Shown here: positions 35,622 to 45,435 of the stretch, piece by piece
How positions within the stretch are numbered: position 1 is the first letter of the stretch
Layout of the letters: the number at the start of each line of letters is the position of its first letter
Assembly: GCF_014656475.1 (NCBI RefSeq)
Contig: NZ_BNCM01000003.1
Location: 310,001-374,000, forward strand
Source of the DNA: Sinomonas cellulolyticus
GTDB taxonomy: Bacteria > Actinomycetota > Actinomycetes > Actinomycetales > Micrococcaceae
Direction: 5' to 3'
Length of the DNA stretch: 64,000 bases
Notes under the pieces: model-generated
What the model was told of the DNA's origin: nothing
The model's input: only the letters and a program-made list of their open reading frames with translations
The model's database searches: none
Position numbers and translations under genes: made by a program

Positions 35622-36536
35622 CTAGACCTTGAGGTACCGACGGAGGGTCAGCATCGAAGACACCCCTGCGAGGACCACGCCCAGGGCAATCAGCAGCGGT
35701 GCGAGCACGAGGGTCTGCGACGGCGAGATGAACGCGGTGCCCGGGTACTGGGCAGTGAGCATGTCGCCGAGGAAGAACTTGGCCACGGCCCACAGTGTGC
35801 CCGAGGCCAGCAGGGCACCGACCACCGCGGCGATCGTCCCCTCGAGCACGAACGGCAGCTGGATCATGAGCTTGGATGCTCCCACGAGCCGCATGATGCC
35901 CGTCTCGCGCCGTCGTGAGAACGCCGAGAGCCTGATGGTGGTGGCTATCAGCAGGATGGCGCAGACGATCATGATCCCTGCGATGACAATGGCCACGAGC
36001 GAGGCCGCGTTCATGACGGAGAAGAGCCTCTCGAGGACCTCCCGCTGGTCGCTCACGAGGCGCACGCCCGGGCGGGAGGAGAACGTCTCCGAGATGATCT
36101 GGTACTTCTGGGGGTCCTTGAGGTTGACCCGGAAGGATGCGGGCAGCTGGTCCGGGGTTACGGAGTCCACGATGGGCGAGTTGGCGAACTGGTCACGGTA
36201 GTGCTGGTACGCCTCCTGCTGCGACTCATAGTGGTAGTCGGCGACGTACTGGGAAACGGCGGGCGAGCTCAGGAGGCCTTCCAGAGCCGAGCGCTGGTCG
36301 TCGGTGACGGCGCCGGAGGCGCACCCGGGAGCACTCGAGGTGCCGTTGCACAGGAAGATGGCCACCTGGACGCGGTCGTACCAGTAGCCCTTCATCTGGT
36401 TGATCTGCAGCTGGAGCATGCCGGCTGCGCCGACGAACGTGAGCGATACGAAGGTCACGAGGATCACGGAGACGACCATGGTGAGGTTCCGGCGGAGGCC
36501 GCCGGCGATCTCCCCGAGGATGAAGGCGGCCCTCAC
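35622..36536 (-). CDS. ftsX: Cell-division permease-like protein FtsX
   Basis: A 304-residue integral membrane protein with four hydrophobic segments: [19 protein letters not shown] at the start, then three near the C-terminus ([59 protein letters not shown]). The large extracellular loop (about 65-165, [32 protein letters not shown]) fits actinobacterial FtsX, which activates cell-wall hydrolases. The ATG at 36536 overlaps the ftsE stop (ATGA). Confidence 0.92.
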   Translation of the reverse strand: MRAAFILGEIAGGLRRNLTMVVSVILVTFVSLTFVGAAGMLQLQINQMKGYWYDRVQVAIFLCNGTSSAPGCASGAVTDDQRSALEGLLSSPAVSQYVADYHYESQQEAYQHYRDQFANSPIVDSVTPDQLPASFRVNLKDPQKYQIISETFSSRPGVRLVSDQREVLERLFSVMNAASLVAIVIAGIMIVCAILLIATTIRLSAFSRRRETGIMRLVGASKLMIQLPFVLEGTIAAVVGALLASGTLWAVAKFFLGDMLTAQYPGTAFISPSQTLVLAPLLIALGVVLAGVSSMLTLRRYLKV

Positions 36537-37249
36537 GAGCGTTCCTCCTGACCGACCGCCGGGATCATCGCCGTGTACAGTGCCCTCGCCTCGTCGCGGA
36601 CCACTTCTCCGTCCACGAGCTCGATCACCCGCTTGCGCATCGAATTGACGATGTCGGTATCGTGCGTGGCCATGACGACGGTGGTGCCGTTCTGGTTGAT
36701 GCGGTCCAGGATGTGCATGATCCCCTGGCTCGTCGTGGGGTCCAGGTTGCCGGTGGGCTCGTCGGCGAGGAGGATCCCGGGCCGGTTCACGACGGCGCGG
36801 GCGATGGCAACGCGCTGCTGCTCACCTCCGGAGAGCTCATGCGGCATCCGGTGCTCCTTGCCGTCGAGCCCCACCATCTTGAGCACCTCCGGGACAGCGT
36901 CGCGGATGATCGCCCTGCTGCGGCCGATGACCTGCATCGCGAAGGCGACGTTGGCGAAGACGTTCTTCTGCGGCAGCAGGCGGAAGTCCTGGAACACGAC
37001 GCCGATGCTGCGGCGGAGGCGGGGAACCCGCCAGCTCGGCAGCGACGCGACGTTCTGACCGGCCACGAAGACGGAGCCGCTCGTGGCGCGCTCCTCCCGC
37101 ATGACGAGTCGGAGGAACGTGGACTTGCCCGAGCCGGACGCGCCCACGAGGAACGCGAACTCGCCCCGTTCGACCTCCAGGCTCACGGAATCGAGCGCGG
37201 GCCGGGCCTTGCGGTCATAGACCTTCGTGACATTCTCGAAGCGGATCAT
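36533..37249 (-). CDS. ftsE: Cell-division ATP-binding protein FtsE
   Basis: A 238-residue ABC ATPase. Walker A is [10 protein letters not shown] (about 36), the Q-loop region [10 protein letters not shown], the signature [14 protein letters not shown], Walker [15 protein letters not shown] and switch THDTDIV. Together with FtsX it couples ATP hydrolysis at the septum to peptidoglycan hydrolysis. The ATG at 37249 fixes the usual [11 protein letters not shown] start; the open frame upstream is not part of it. A TATAGT -10 is present before it. In relatives prfB is the upstream neighbour, but here an 8 kb operon intervenes. Confidence 0.95.
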   Translation of the reverse strand: MIRFENVTKVYDRKARPALDSVSLEVERGEFAFLVGASGSGKSTFLRLVMREERATSGSVFVAGQNVASLPSWRVPRLRRSIGVVFQDFRLLPQKNVFANVAFAMQVIGRSRAIIRDAVPEVLKMVGLDGKEHRMPHELSGGEQQRVAIARAVVNRPGILLADEPTGNLDPTTSQGIMHILDRINQNGTTVVMATHDTDIVNSMRKRVIELVDGEVVRDEARALYTAMIPAVGQEERS

Positions 37250-37330
37250 GGCTTTCGGGCCCGTCGGGACGCACGCGTCCGTCGCCCGGCGCACGGGCGG
37301 GTCTGGGGGGCAGATGGCGCCGGCTGCTCG

Positions 37331-37336
37331 ACTATA
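37331..37336 (-). promoter_or_regulatory. Candidate -10 of the ftsEX promoter
   Basis: TATAGT on the minus strand matches the -10 consensus at five of six bases, 82 bases before the ftsE ATG. No good -35 is present at the right spacing. Confidence 0.45.
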
Positions 37337-37364
37337 ACCACAGCCATCGGACGGCAGTCCGTTC

Positions 37365-38405
37365 TCAGCCCGGCGTGTCGGAGACCCGCTCCGGCGAGGC
37401 AGCCCGGACGGCGTGTGGCCCGTCCGTCCGCTCCCGCACCGCCTCGGCCACTGTGCGGGCAACGACGGCTGCACCTGGGTCCGCCATGATGATCGTGTAG
37501 TGGTTGGTGCCGGGCACATCGCGCACCTCGATGCCGGGGTACTCCCGGCGGGCCCGGTCGAGCGCCTCGTCCGGGTAAAGGCGTGCCGGGTCGTCGAGGA
37601 AGCCGCGCTCGGCGCGGAGCAGAACGGTTGGAACCCGCAGCCGCCCGAGGGCCCCGAGCAGCGCATCGCCCCCGTAGAGGTCCTCGTTGTCGCCGGCCAC
37701 GGCGGCCAGGGCTGTGGAGGGACGCAGGTGGGGAGGCTCGCCGTCGAGGTCGTAGCGGATGTAGTCCTCGACGTCGGCGCCCCAAGTCCCCGCGAAGGCC
37801 GGGTGGGGACGCCAGTAGTCGAGGTACGCCTCGGCACTGGGGAACTCCATCGAGAGCCGCTGGATGGCCGGCCCCAGCAGTGCGTGCAGGGCCTCCTCGC
37901 GGCTCATCCCGGCGGGCAGCTCGAGCGGCAGTCCGCCGTCCACGAGGATGAGGCGGTCCACGAGCTCCGGGTGCCGGTCTGCGAGGACGAGCGAGACGAA
38001 GGCGCCCATCGAGTGGCCCAGGACGACGGCGGGCGCGTCGGAGGACGCACCGGCGGCGCGCAGGAGGGCGGCCATGTCATCGGCGTGCTGGGCCATTCCG
38101 AAGGGCCCGGGAAGCGCGTTGCTGCGGCCGCGCCCCCTCAGGTCTGGGGCGAGCAGCCGACGAGGCGCGTCGCCGGGAACCGCCGGGCCCGCGCCGTCGT
38201 GCCCCGCGCCGTCGTGCCCCGCCCCGTCGAGCAACGCCCGGGCGACCGGGGCCCAGGAACGATGGGAGGCGGTGATGCCGTGGATTGCGAGGACAAGCGG
38301 CCCCCCGTGATGGTCGGCCGGTATGGTGCGTGACCACTCGCCAGCACGCAGCCGGCCGCCTCTCACCTCGACGTCGAGGGTGCGGTAGGCAGGCATGTCA
38401 GTCAT
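37365..38405 (-). CDS. Alpha/beta-hydrolase, last gene of the liv-acyl-CoA ligase operon
   Basis: A 346-residue alpha/beta-hydrolase. The oxyanion region [13 protein letters not shown], nucleophile elbow [16 protein letters not shown] (Ser in GHSMG), an acidic residue in the C-terminal region and the final His in GTNHYTIIM form the usual catalytic set. Residues 62-76 include a two-and-a-half copy repeat GAGHD made by a 15-base repeat in the DNA. The start overlaps the TetR gene by eight bases, so it belongs to the same transcript. Substrate could be an ester or thioester; not determined. Confidence 0.8.
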   Translation of the reverse strand: MTDMPAYRTLDVEVRGGRLRAGEWSRTIPADHHGGPLVLAIHGITASHRSWAPVARALLDGAGHDGAGHDGAGPAVPGDAPRRLLAPDLRGRGRSNALPGPFGMAQHADDMAALLRAAGASSDAPAVVLGHSMGAFVSLVLADRHPELVDRLILVDGGLPLELPAGMSREEALHALLGPAIQRLSMEFPSAEAYLDYWRPHPAFAGTWGADVEDYIRYDLDGEPPHLRPSTALAAVAGDNEDLYGGDALLGALGRLRVPTVLLRAERGFLDDPARLYPDEALDRARREYPGIEVRDVPGTNHYTIIMADPGAAVVARTVAEAVRERTDGPHAVRAASPERVSDTPG

Positions 38406-39078
38406 GGGAAGTGCCCTCTCTCGGTGTGCCCGCCTCCTGGCGGTCGGCGGGGGCGAGGCCCCGCCGGATGAAGTCCATGAGCGTGTCCAGCACGTGGTCG
38501 GGAATGTCCGTCGGCAGGGCTACTCCGTCCGCGTCTCCCCCGGCGTGTGCCGCATCCTCCGCGGCCCACAGGATGTAGCGCATGCCGAAGAGCTCGCCCA
38601 TGCCCATGAGCGCCCATGCGGCCACTTCGGGGTCGATCGGCCGGATCTCCCCCGCAGCCTGCGCGGCGGTGAGTCCCTGCACGTAGCTGCGGACGATCCT
38701 CTCGTAGTGCCGCCGCTGGGCCGCTGGCGAGACGAACTCGGCCTGCCGGATGATCCGGTACAGGGCAGGGTGCTCGGCCGTGAACCGGAAGAAGGACCGG
38801 AACCCGGCCCGTTCTGCCTCGAGGCGGGACGGCGCGGCCCTGGCCGCCTCGGTCATCGCGCGCCGCACCCTTGCGTTGAGGTCGTCCACCACCTCGTCGA
38901 AGATCTCCTGCTTGCCCGCGAAGTACAGGTAGAAGGTGCCGAGGCCGATTCCCGCGCGCTCGGTGATCTTCACGATCGACGCATCGTGGTAGCCCGCGGA
39001 GGCGAAGACCTCCTCGGCCGCTGCCACGAGCCTGGACCGTGTCCGCGTGCCGCGGGCCGTCCGCGGCTGCGTGCTCAT
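38398..39078 (-). CDS. TetR-family transcriptional regulator
   Basis: A 226-residue regulator. The N-terminal helix-turn-helix is RSRLVAAAEEVFASAGYHDASIVKITERAGIGLGTFYLYFAGKQEIF, standard for TetR. The ligand-binding domain is divergent. The gene sits between an acyl-CoA ligase gene and a hydrolase gene and overlaps both, so it is a late gene of the operon it probably controls, with a CoA ester or related ligand as a plausible effector. Confidence 0.87.
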   Translation of the reverse strand: MSTQPRTARGTRTRSRLVAAAEEVFASAGYHDASIVKITERAGIGLGTFYLYFAGKQEIFDEVVDDLNARVRRAMTEAARAAPSRLEAERAGFRSFFRFTAEHPALYRIIRQAEFVSPAAQRRHYERIVRSYVQGLTAAQAAGEIRPIDPEVAAWALMGMGELFGMRYILWAAEDAAHAGGDADGVALPTDIPDHVLDTLMDFIRRGLAPADRQEAGTPREGTSHD

Positions 39079-40643
39079 CGCCGCTCCTCGGCCGCGCGGG
39101 CCTGCCGCAGCCTCGACCTGGCGACCTTGTGCAGACCCGAGCGCGGGATGTGCTCGACCAGTTCGATGGTGCGGGGCACCTTGAAGTGCGCGAGGACGGC
39201 ACGGAGATGCTCGGTGAGCTCCTCGGCGTCGGTCGCCGCGCCGTCGCGCACGACGACGAACGCGGCCCCCGCTTCACCCCACCGGTCGTCGGGCACGCCG
39301 ATCACGGCGGCGTCGGCGACCGCCGGGTGGGCCAGGAGCGCCTGCTCGACCTCGGACGGCGAGACGTTCTCTCCGCCCGAGATGTAGATGTCCTTGAGCC
39401 GGTCCACGATCCGCAGGAACCCCTCCTCGTCGCGCTCGACGATGTCCCCCGTCCGCAGCCACCCGTCGGTGAGCACCTCAGCGGTAGCGGCCGGGTCGTC
39501 GAGGTATCCCGCGAACACCCCTGGACCACGCACCCACAGCTCGCCCCGACCGGGGCCTGCAACCTCATGGCCGGTTGCCGGGTCCGCGACAGCGACGTCG
39601 ACGTGCGGGTACGGAGTGCCGGCCGATCCGACCCGCCGGAGCGCCTCCTCAGGGGCCAGGCAGAGCACGTTGGGGCCGGCCTCCGTGAGTCCGTAGCCCT
39701 GGGTGAGGGCAACGCCGCGCGCGTGCCATGTGCGCAGCAGCGGCGCGGGCATCGGCGCCCCGCCCACGACGGCGCGCGTGAGGCTCGTCAGATCGGCGTC
39801 GGCGAACCCGGGCTGTTGGGACAGCATGAGGTAGTGCGTGGGGACTCCCATCATGGTGGTCACACCGCGCAGCGCGATGAGCTTGAGGACGCGTGCGGCG
39901 TCGAAGCCCCGCTCGAGCACTACCGTTGCCCCCGTCCACCAGGCGAGGAGGGCCTGGATGTTCCAGCCGCCCACGTGGAACTGGGGCATCACGCACAGGA
40001 CCACGTCGTCGCGCCCGATCTCCACGGTGCGCGAGAAGGAGAGGTTGGTCCAGAAGCAGTTCGCGTGGGTGAGGACGGCTGCCTTGGGCTGGCCGGAGGT
40101 GCCTGAGGTGAAGACCGCCAGGAGCGGGTCGTCATCGGCGACGGGGTGCCTCGGCAGCGCGTCGCCCAGCCGCGGCATCGTGCGCTCGATGCCCGTTCGG
40201 CCGGGCTCCGCCGTGGGCGGCGGGACCGGCAGCAGCGCGGTGGCCGCGGCGCCGAGTGCGGCATGCTCGGGCTCCACCACGAGCAGTGCCGGGTCGGCTA
40301 TGCCCAGCTGTTCGGCGAGCTCGGCCGGGGCGAGCCTCCACGAGAGCGGGACGAGGGTCAGGCCGGCCTTGGCGCACGCGAAGAAGAGGACCACGTGGTC
40401 GGAACTGTTGCCGGTGAGGGTCGCGATCCGCAGCCCCGGGCCGTACCCGGCCGAGCGGAAGGCGTCGGCGAGCGCCGCCGCCCGCGAGTCGAGCTCGCGG
40501 TACGTGACGCTCACGCCGCGGTCGTCCACGGCGACCCTGTCCGGAGTGCTGCGGGCCCGGTCCGCGGTCCAGCGGCCGAGGGTGTGCAGGCCGTCAGGCG
40601 CTGCCATCGATGCCCGGCCGGTGCCGGGTGCCAGTTCGCTCAT
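39075..40643 (-). CDS. Acyl-CoA synthetase (AMP-forming)
   Basis: A 522-residue ANL-superfamily ligase that makes an acyl-CoA from a carboxylic acid, ATP and CoA. The P-loop motif is FTSGTSGQPKAAVLTH (about 170), the A5 motif QGYGLTEAGPN, the hinge/A8 TGDIVERDEEGFLRIVDRLKDIYISGGENVSPSEVE, and the A10 lysine in HIPRSGLHKVARSRLR. It is coupled to a livM gene (ATGA) and the TetR gene. Its place in a liv operon suggests that the imported substrate is an acid activated by this enzyme. Chain length or aromatic specificity is unknown. Confidence 0.87.
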   Translation of the reverse strand: MSELAPGTGRASMAAPDGLHTLGRWTADRARSTPDRVAVDDRGVSVTYRELDSRAAALADAFRSAGYGPGLRIATLTGNSSDHVVLFFACAKAGLTLVPLSWRLAPAELAEQLGIADPALLVVEPEHAALGAAATALLPVPPPTAEPGRTGIERTMPRLGDALPRHPVADDDPLLAVFTSGTSGQPKAAVLTHANCFWTNLSFSRTVEIGRDDVVLCVMPQFHVGGWNIQALLAWWTGATVVLERGFDAARVLKLIALRGVTTMMGVPTHYLMLSQQPGFADADLTSLTRAVVGGAPMPAPLLRTWHARGVALTQGYGLTEAGPNVLCLAPEEALRRVGSAGTPYPHVDVAVADPATGHEVAGPGRGELWVRGPGVFAGYLDDPAATAEVLTDGWLRTGDIVERDEEGFLRIVDRLKDIYISGGENVSPSEVEQALLAHPAVADAAVIGVPDDRWGEAGAAFVVVRDGAATDAEELTEHLRAVLAHFKVPRTIELVEHIPRSGLHKVARSRLRQARAAEERR

Positions 40644-41773
40644 GCGTCCTCCAGGACCTTCTCGAGACGCTCGGCGGGCTCGGGCACGGGGCCAGCTCCC
40701 CGCCGTCGTGCGCGCAGCCGGCCCGCAGTGCCCGCGAGTCCGCCGGGCAGGAACAGCACCACCAGGATGAACAGCGTACCGAGGATGAACAGGGGCTCCG
40801 AGAGAGGGATGCGCAGCACCGGTGGGAGCTCCTTGATCGAAGGAGAGGCCGCGAGGGCCGCGAGGCGCTGGTCGAGGAGCGTGTAGAGGATTCCGCCGAC
40901 AATCGCCCCCCAGCGCGAGCCGACGCCCCCGAGGACCACCATGACCAGGAGCGTGATGGTGAGGTCGGAGGACACCGAACGGGGCACCGCACCGGACTGG
41001 AGGAGCAGGTACAGCATCCCGGCGACCGCGGCGAGGGCGCTGCCCACGGTGAAGATGAGCAGCTTGGGCGCGAACGGGGAGAGGCCCAGGACCCGCACCC
41101 GCAGCTCGTTCTCGCGGACGGCCTCGGCGACGTGCCCAGCGCGGCTCGACTGGATCCAGAGGACCACCGCGTAGACGAGGACGAGCGCCACGAGCGCGAG
41201 CCAGTAGAGGTTCCGGGTGTTCACCACGCCGACGAGGCTGTCCGGCAGGTTCTGGGTCGCCAGGCTCAGCCCCTCATCGCCGCCCGTCGCGCCCCCGGGG
41301 TTGCGGCGCACGAGCACCGACCCGGCCTGCGCGAACGCGAGCGTGACCATGGCGAACGGGATCCCGCTTACGCGGAGGCTGATGCTGCCGACCACGAGGG
41401 CGAGGATGATCGCGAGCAGGAGGGCGAGCAGCGCCGCAGGCACCAGCGGGAGCCCGAGCTGGCCGAGGATCACGGCGAGCCCGTAGACGCCGGCGCCGAA
41501 CGAGAGGGCGTGTCCGAACGAGAGCAGGCCCGCTGCACCGAGGAGGAGGTGGTAGCTCAGCGCCGCCGCCGCCATGGCGAAGCACAGCGCGAGCAGCTGG
41601 AGCGAGCCCGGCGTGTACGTGGGGCCGGGAAGGACGCCCGGGAGGTCGATCGCGAACAGCGGCAGGACGGCGAGGACGAGCAGTGCGGCGGCCCCGCCCG
41701 CCGCGCGCCCCCACGGCATGCGTGCCATGGCGCCGCGCGGAGCGGCCGCGCGCCGCGTTGCCCCGCGGCTCAT
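40640..41773 (-). CDS. livM: Branched-chain-type ABC transporter permease (LivM-like)
   Basis: A 377-residue permease with about ten hydrophobic segments. The signature AAAALSYHLLLGAAGLLSFGHALSFGAGVYG and the EAA-like region RVRVLGLSPFAPKLLIFTVGSALAAVAG with VMVVLGGVGSRWGAIVGG fit LivM of the hydrophobic amino acid transporter family. It pairs with livH (stop/start overlap at 41770-41773) to form the membrane channel. The last 30 residues are polar. Confidence 0.87.
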   Translation of the reverse strand: MSRGATRRAAAPRGAMARMPWGRAAGGAAALLVLAVLPLFAIDLPGVLPGPTYTPGSLQLLALCFAMAAAALSYHLLLGAAGLLSFGHALSFGAGVYGLAVILGQLGLPLVPAALLALLLAIILALVVGSISLRVSGIPFAMVTLAFAQAGSVLVRRNPGGATGGDEGLSLATQNLPDSLVGVVNTRNLYWLALVALVLVYAVVLWIQSSRAGHVAEAVRENELRVRVLGLSPFAPKLLIFTVGSALAAVAGMLYLLLQSGAVPRSVSSDLTITLLVMVVLGGVGSRWGAIVGGILYTLLDQRLAALAASPSIKELPPVLRIPLSEPLFILGTLFILVVLFLPGGLAGTAGRLRARRRGAGPVPEPAERLEKVLEDA

Positions 41774-42642
41774 GCCGCCGCTCCCATGAGTCCGCGTGGC
41801 CGCACGAGCAGCACGACGGCGAGCGCCAGCACCACGATGAAGTCCCCGATCCCGAAGTAGAAGTTGGCGAACTGCTGGAGGACAGCCACCCCGACGGAGG
41901 CGATGGCTGCACCCGTGAGGGAGCCGAGGCCTCCGATGACGGTGACGATGAACGCGAAGATGAGCAGCGATCCGCCGAGCAGCGGCGAGACGTAGCCGAA
42001 GTAGTGGCTCGCGAGCACTCCCCCGAGGCCGGCGGCGGCCCCGCCGATGGCGAACACGAGCGTGAAGGCCTTCCGCACATCGATGCCGAGCGCCGTGACC
42101 ATGGCGCGGTTCTCGACTCCGGCGCGGATGATGAGCCCGTAGCGGGTGCGCTTGAGGAAGAGCACGAGGCCTGCGAGCACGGCGGCCGCGCAGATGATGG
42201 CGACGAAGCGGTCGTTGGGGACCTTCGCGCCGAGGACGTCGGTCGTGTCCTTAAACCAAGCCGGCCCGCCGATGTAGACGGCGTCCGTTCCCCAGATCCC
42301 GTCGAAGAGCGCGACGGTTGCGAGCCCGAGGCCGACGGTGACCAGGACCTGTTCGATGTGCCTGAGGTAGAGGGGGCGGATGAGGGCAAGTTCGGTGACC
42401 GCGGCGACGGCGGCACCGGCCCCGGCGCCCACCAGGAGGGAGAGCAGGAAGACCCACCACGAGTCAGCGCCCAGCCTGCGAGCAACCTCCCAGCCGAGGA
42501 ACGCCCCCAGCGTGAGGAACGAGCCGTGGGCGAAGTTCAGCACGCCCATGAGCCCGTAGATCAGGGACAGTCCGGAGGCGACGAGGAAGTACAGCGCCCC
42601 CAGGCCCAGGCCCGTGACGGTGAGCAGGATGACGGTGCTCAT
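41770..42642 (-). CDS. livH: Branched-chain-type ABC transporter permease (LivH-like)
   Basis: A 290-residue permease with about eight hydrophobic segments. It starts MSTVILLTVTGLGLGALYFLVASGLSLIYGLMGVLNFAHGSFL, which is the LivH signature including NFAHG. The EAA region is AMVTALGIDVRKAFTLVFAIGGAAAGLGG. The ATG at 42642 overlaps the livF stop (ATGA). The open frame reaching further upstream is not real, since the ATG is the family start. Confidence 0.9.
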   Translation of the reverse strand: MSTVILLTVTGLGLGALYFLVASGLSLIYGLMGVLNFAHGSFLTLGAFLGWEVARRLGADSWWVFLLSLLVGAGAGAAVAAVTELALIRPLYLRHIEQVLVTVGLGLATVALFDGIWGTDAVYIGGPAWFKDTTDVLGAKVPNDRFVAIICAAAVLAGLVLFLKRTRYGLIIRAGVENRAMVTALGIDVRKAFTLVFAIGGAAAGLGGVLASHYFGYVSPLLGGSLLIFAFIVTVIGGLGSLTGAAIASVGVAVLQQFANFYFGIGDFIVVLALAVVLLVRPRGLMGAAA

Positions 42643-43427
42643 AGGGCGCCTCCGTTTCCGGTCGCCGTGGCCGCGGACGACGGCGGGCGGTGCCGGACGC
42701 TGGGCCCGTCGCCCTCGTGCGGCTCGCCTCCCACTCCGAGGAGGCGGCGGGTGAGGGGCTCGTCGTCGAGCAGGCCGCGCGCACTGTCCGTCCGGTGGAC
42801 CACGCGGCCGCCGGCCAGGACGATCGCCCCGGCGGCGAGCCTGCGCACCACGGCGAGGTTCTGCTCGACGAGGAGGATCGGCACGGTGGCCGCCGCGGCC
42901 TCGAGCGCCACGGCAACCTCCTGGACGACCTTGGGCGCAAGGCCCTTCGTCGGCTCGTCGACGAGGAGCACGCGGTTCTCGTTCAGGAGGGCCCGGGCGA
43001 GGGCCACCATCTGCTGCTGGCCGCCCGAGAGCGTCCCTGCTGGCTGCTGGGCACGGGCCACGAGGTCGGGGAAGAGGGACTCGACGAGCTCCCGCCGCTC
43101 GGGCGACGGCCTGCCGCGCACCGCGAGCTGGAGGTTCTCGGCGACCGTGAGCTTCGAGAAGACCTCGCGGTCCTCGGGCACGTAGCCCACCCCACGCTGG
43201 ACGATGCGGTGCGTCGGCTCGGTGTCGATGCGCTCCCCCGCGAGCCGCACCCGGCCCGAGCGGCCGATCAGGCCGAGCACCGCCTTCACGGTGCTCGTCT
43301 TCCCCACGCCGTTGCGTCCGAGGAGTGCCGTCACGCCGCGGTCGGGCACGGTGAAGGCCACATCTTCGACGACCTGCTGGCCGCCCACATGGGCCCTGAG
43401 GCTCTCGATTTCCAGGATGTCGCTCAC
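42639..43427 (-). CDS. livF: Branched-chain-type ABC transporter ATPase (LivF-like)
   Basis: A 262-residue ABC ATPase. Walker A is GRNGVGKTST (about 37), the signature LSGGQQQMVALARAL, Walker B VLLVDEPTKGLAP, and the switch is replaced by VEQNLA as in LivF proteins. The last 30 residues are Arg/Pro/Ala-rich. The ATG overlaps the livG stop, and its own stop overlaps livH. Confidence 0.9.
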   Translation of the reverse strand: MSDILEIESLRAHVGGQQVVEDVAFTVPDRGVTALLGRNGVGKTSTVKAVLGLIGRSGRVRLAGERIDTEPTHRIVQRGVGYVPEDREVFSKLTVAENLQLAVRGRPSPERRELVESLFPDLVARAQQPAGTLSGGQQQMVALARALLNENRVLLVDEPTKGLAPKVVQEVAVALEAAAATVPILLVEQNLAVVRRLAAGAIVLAGGRVVHRTDSARGLLDDEPLTRRLLGVGGEPHEGDGPSVRHRPPSSAATATGNGGAL

Positions 43428-44191
43428 ACAGGCTCCCCAAGGTAGGCGGCTTGGACGGTGTCGTCGGCCATGACGTCCTCGGGGGTGCCGATCGCGAGCA
43501 GCCGCCCGTGGTGCATCACGGCGACCCGGTCCACGAGTCCCAGGACCACGTCCATGTGGTGCTCCACCATGAGCACCGTGGTTCCCCGGTCCCGGTGGAG
43601 GCCCCGGATCACGTCGCTGAGCGCTCCGACGTCCCCGGAGCCGACGCCCGCCATGGGCTCGTCCAGCAGCACGACGCTCGGATCTGTGGCGAGCATCATG
43701 GCGATCTCCACCTTCCGCTTGTCTCCGTGCGAGAGCCCCTGCGCACGGTCCTCCTCCCGTCCGGCGAGCCCCACCTCGGCGAGGGTCTCGCGCGCCCGGC
43801 CAGTGGCGGCGTCGTGCGCCCGGGGGAACGTCAGCACCGACAGGCTTCCGCCGAGCCTCGACTGGGCCGCAAGCCGGACGTTCTCCAGGACCGTGAGGCC
43901 GCCGAACAGGCTCGACGTCTGGAAGGTCCGGCCCAGCCCGGCGCGGGCACGCCGGTGGACCGCGAGGTGGGTGACGTCGGCTCCATCGAGGAGCACGCGG
44001 CCGGCGGTGGGCCTGGCCAGTCCTGAGAGGACATTGAACAGGGTTGTCTTGCCGGCGCCGTTGGGGCCGATCACGCCGAGCATCTCACCGCGGGCGACCT
44101 CGAACGCGACGTCCGCCAGAATGCTCGCGCCTCCGATCGCGAGCCCGAGGCCCTCGACCGCGAGGGCGGGGTGCCCCGGGCTCGCAGCCAT
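43424..44191 (-). CDS. livG: Branched-chain-type ABC transporter ATPase (LivG-like)
   Basis: A 255-residue ABC ATPase. Walker A is GPNGAGKTTLFNVLSG (about 43), the signature reads LSHGDKRKVEIAMML, typical of the LivG subgroup in place of LSGGQ, Walker B VVLLDEPMAGV, and the switch region VEHHMDVV. It works with LivF in a heterodimer on the LivHM permease. It begins three bases after the livK stop. Some residues between signature and Walker B follow the LivG family consensus. Confidence 0.9.
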   Translation of the reverse strand: MAASPGHPALAVEGLGLAIGGASILADVAFEVARGEMLGVIGPNGAGKTTLFNVLSGLARPTAGRVLLDGADVTHLAVHRRARAGLGRTFQTSSLFGGLTVLENVRLAAQSRLGGSLSVLTFPRAHDAATGRARETLAEVGLAGREEDRAQGLSHGDKRKVEIAMMLATDPSVVLLDEPMAGVGSGDVGALSDVIRGLHRDRGTTVLMVEHHMDVVLGLVDRVAVMHHGRLLAIGTPEDVMADDTVQAAYLGEPV

Positions 44192-44194
44192 GCG

Positions 44195-45394
44195 TCAGCC
44201 CTTCTTCTCTGCGGGGGCCACGGCGTCGGCCGGAACGGTCTTGACCAGCTCCGGGGTCCACGCGCCGTCCTTCTGGACGAGCTTGGCCTGGTACATGGGC
44301 TGGAGGAGCACATGGTCGGAGGCGCGGACGGTCTCCTTGCCCTTGGGCGCGTCGAAGGAGTAGCCCTCGAGCCCCTTGACCATGTCATCGACGCTCGCGC
44401 CGGACTTGACGGCCTGGACGATCATCTGGCCGGCCACAAAGCCGTCCGGGGTGAAGAGGTCCGGCTTCTTGCCGGCCGCGGTGACGTCCTTGATCATCTC
44501 CTGCTCGACGGGGTTGTTCCCGCCTGCGCCGGGGAAGTAATGGCTGAGGAAGCTGATCTTGCCGCTCGCCGCGCCGTAGGCGGAGAACGTCGAGGCATCG
44601 CCAAGGCCGGTGACCACGGGGGCGGCGTCGAAGACGCCCTGCTGGGTGAGCGACTGCCACATGGCCCCGCTCGTCGCGCCCGCCCAGGCCACGAACGTCA
44701 GCGCCGGCTTCGCGTCGATGATCTGCCGCGCGAAGGGAGTGAACTCGGTGGCGTCCTCGGGGACGAGGACCTGCTCGACCGTAGCGCCCTTCGCGCCGAG
44801 AACGGCCTTCACGGCGGCGACGTTGCCCTGGCCGAACGCGTTGTTCTGCGCGAAGACGACGACTTTCTTGCCCTTCAGGTCCTCCACGAAGGTGCCGGCG
44901 GTGGCGACATCCTGCAGGGACTGGCGGCCGGAGCGGAAGGTGTACTTGTTGATGCCCTGGAGCGCGTCGGTCGCGGCCGGCCCGGAAATGTAGAGGACCT
45001 TGTTCTGCGCTGCCTGCTCGGCGAGCTTGAGCGCGACGCCGGAGACCACCGTACCGGCGAGGATCTTGTAGTCCTTGCCGATGAGGTCCTTGGCGATCGA
45101 GACGGCCTTGTCCGGGTCGCCTGCGTCGTCCTGGTACGTCAGGTTCAGGGTGGCATTGCCGACCTTGCCGGTGCCGCCAGTGGCGTACTTGATGCCGGCC
45201 TGGAGGCCTTCGTAGTAGGCCTCGCCGTAGGCCGCGAGCGGGCCCGTCTTGGAGTACACGATGCCGACGTTGACGGTCCGCGCGGCGTCGGAGGAGCCAC
45301 CGCCCGAGGCGGTGGACGTACTCGGCGCGCAGCCCGTGGCGACGAGGCCGGTGGCCAGTGCCGCGGTGAGGAGGAACTTCTTTGTTGCCTTCAC
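44195..45394 (-). CDS. livK: Branched-chain-type ABC transporter substrate-binding lipoprotein (LivK-like)
   Basis: A 399-residue binding protein of the leucine/isoleucine/valine family. The signal peptide KKFLLTAALATGLVATGC carries a lipobox (Cys about 22). The first binding-domain strand is VNVGIVYSKTGPLAAYGEAYYEGLQAGIKYA, the usual YSKTGPLA motif, with DDAGDPDKAVSIAKDLI. The GTG at 45394 gives the signal peptide and has AAAGG eight to ten bases upstream. As first gene of the operon, it defines the imported substrate; the presence of a CoA ligase suggests a carboxylic or aromatic acid rather than a plain amino acid. Confidence 0.87.
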   Translation of the reverse strand: MKATKKFLLTAALATGLVATGCAPSTSTASGGGSSDAARTVNVGIVYSKTGPLAAYGEAYYEGLQAGIKYATGGTGKVGNATLNLTYQDDAGDPDKAVSIAKDLIGKDYKILAGTVVSGVALKLAEQAAQNKVLYISGPAATDALQGINKYTFRSGRQSLQDVATAGTFVEDLKGKKVVVFAQNNAFGQGNVAAVKAVLGAKGATVEQVLVPEDATEFTPFARQIIDAKPALTFVAWAGATSGAMWQSLTQQGVFDAAPVVTGLGDASTFSAYGAASGKISFLSHYFPGAGGNNPVEQEMIKDVTAAGKKPDLFTPDGFVAGQMIVQAVKSGASVDDMVKGLEGYSFDAPKGKETVRASDHVLLQPMYQAKLVQKDGAWTPELVKTVPADAVAPAEKKG

Positions 45395-45435
45395 GCGAAT
45401 GCCTTTCTCGCGGGTGCAGGAGCGGAAACATGAAA

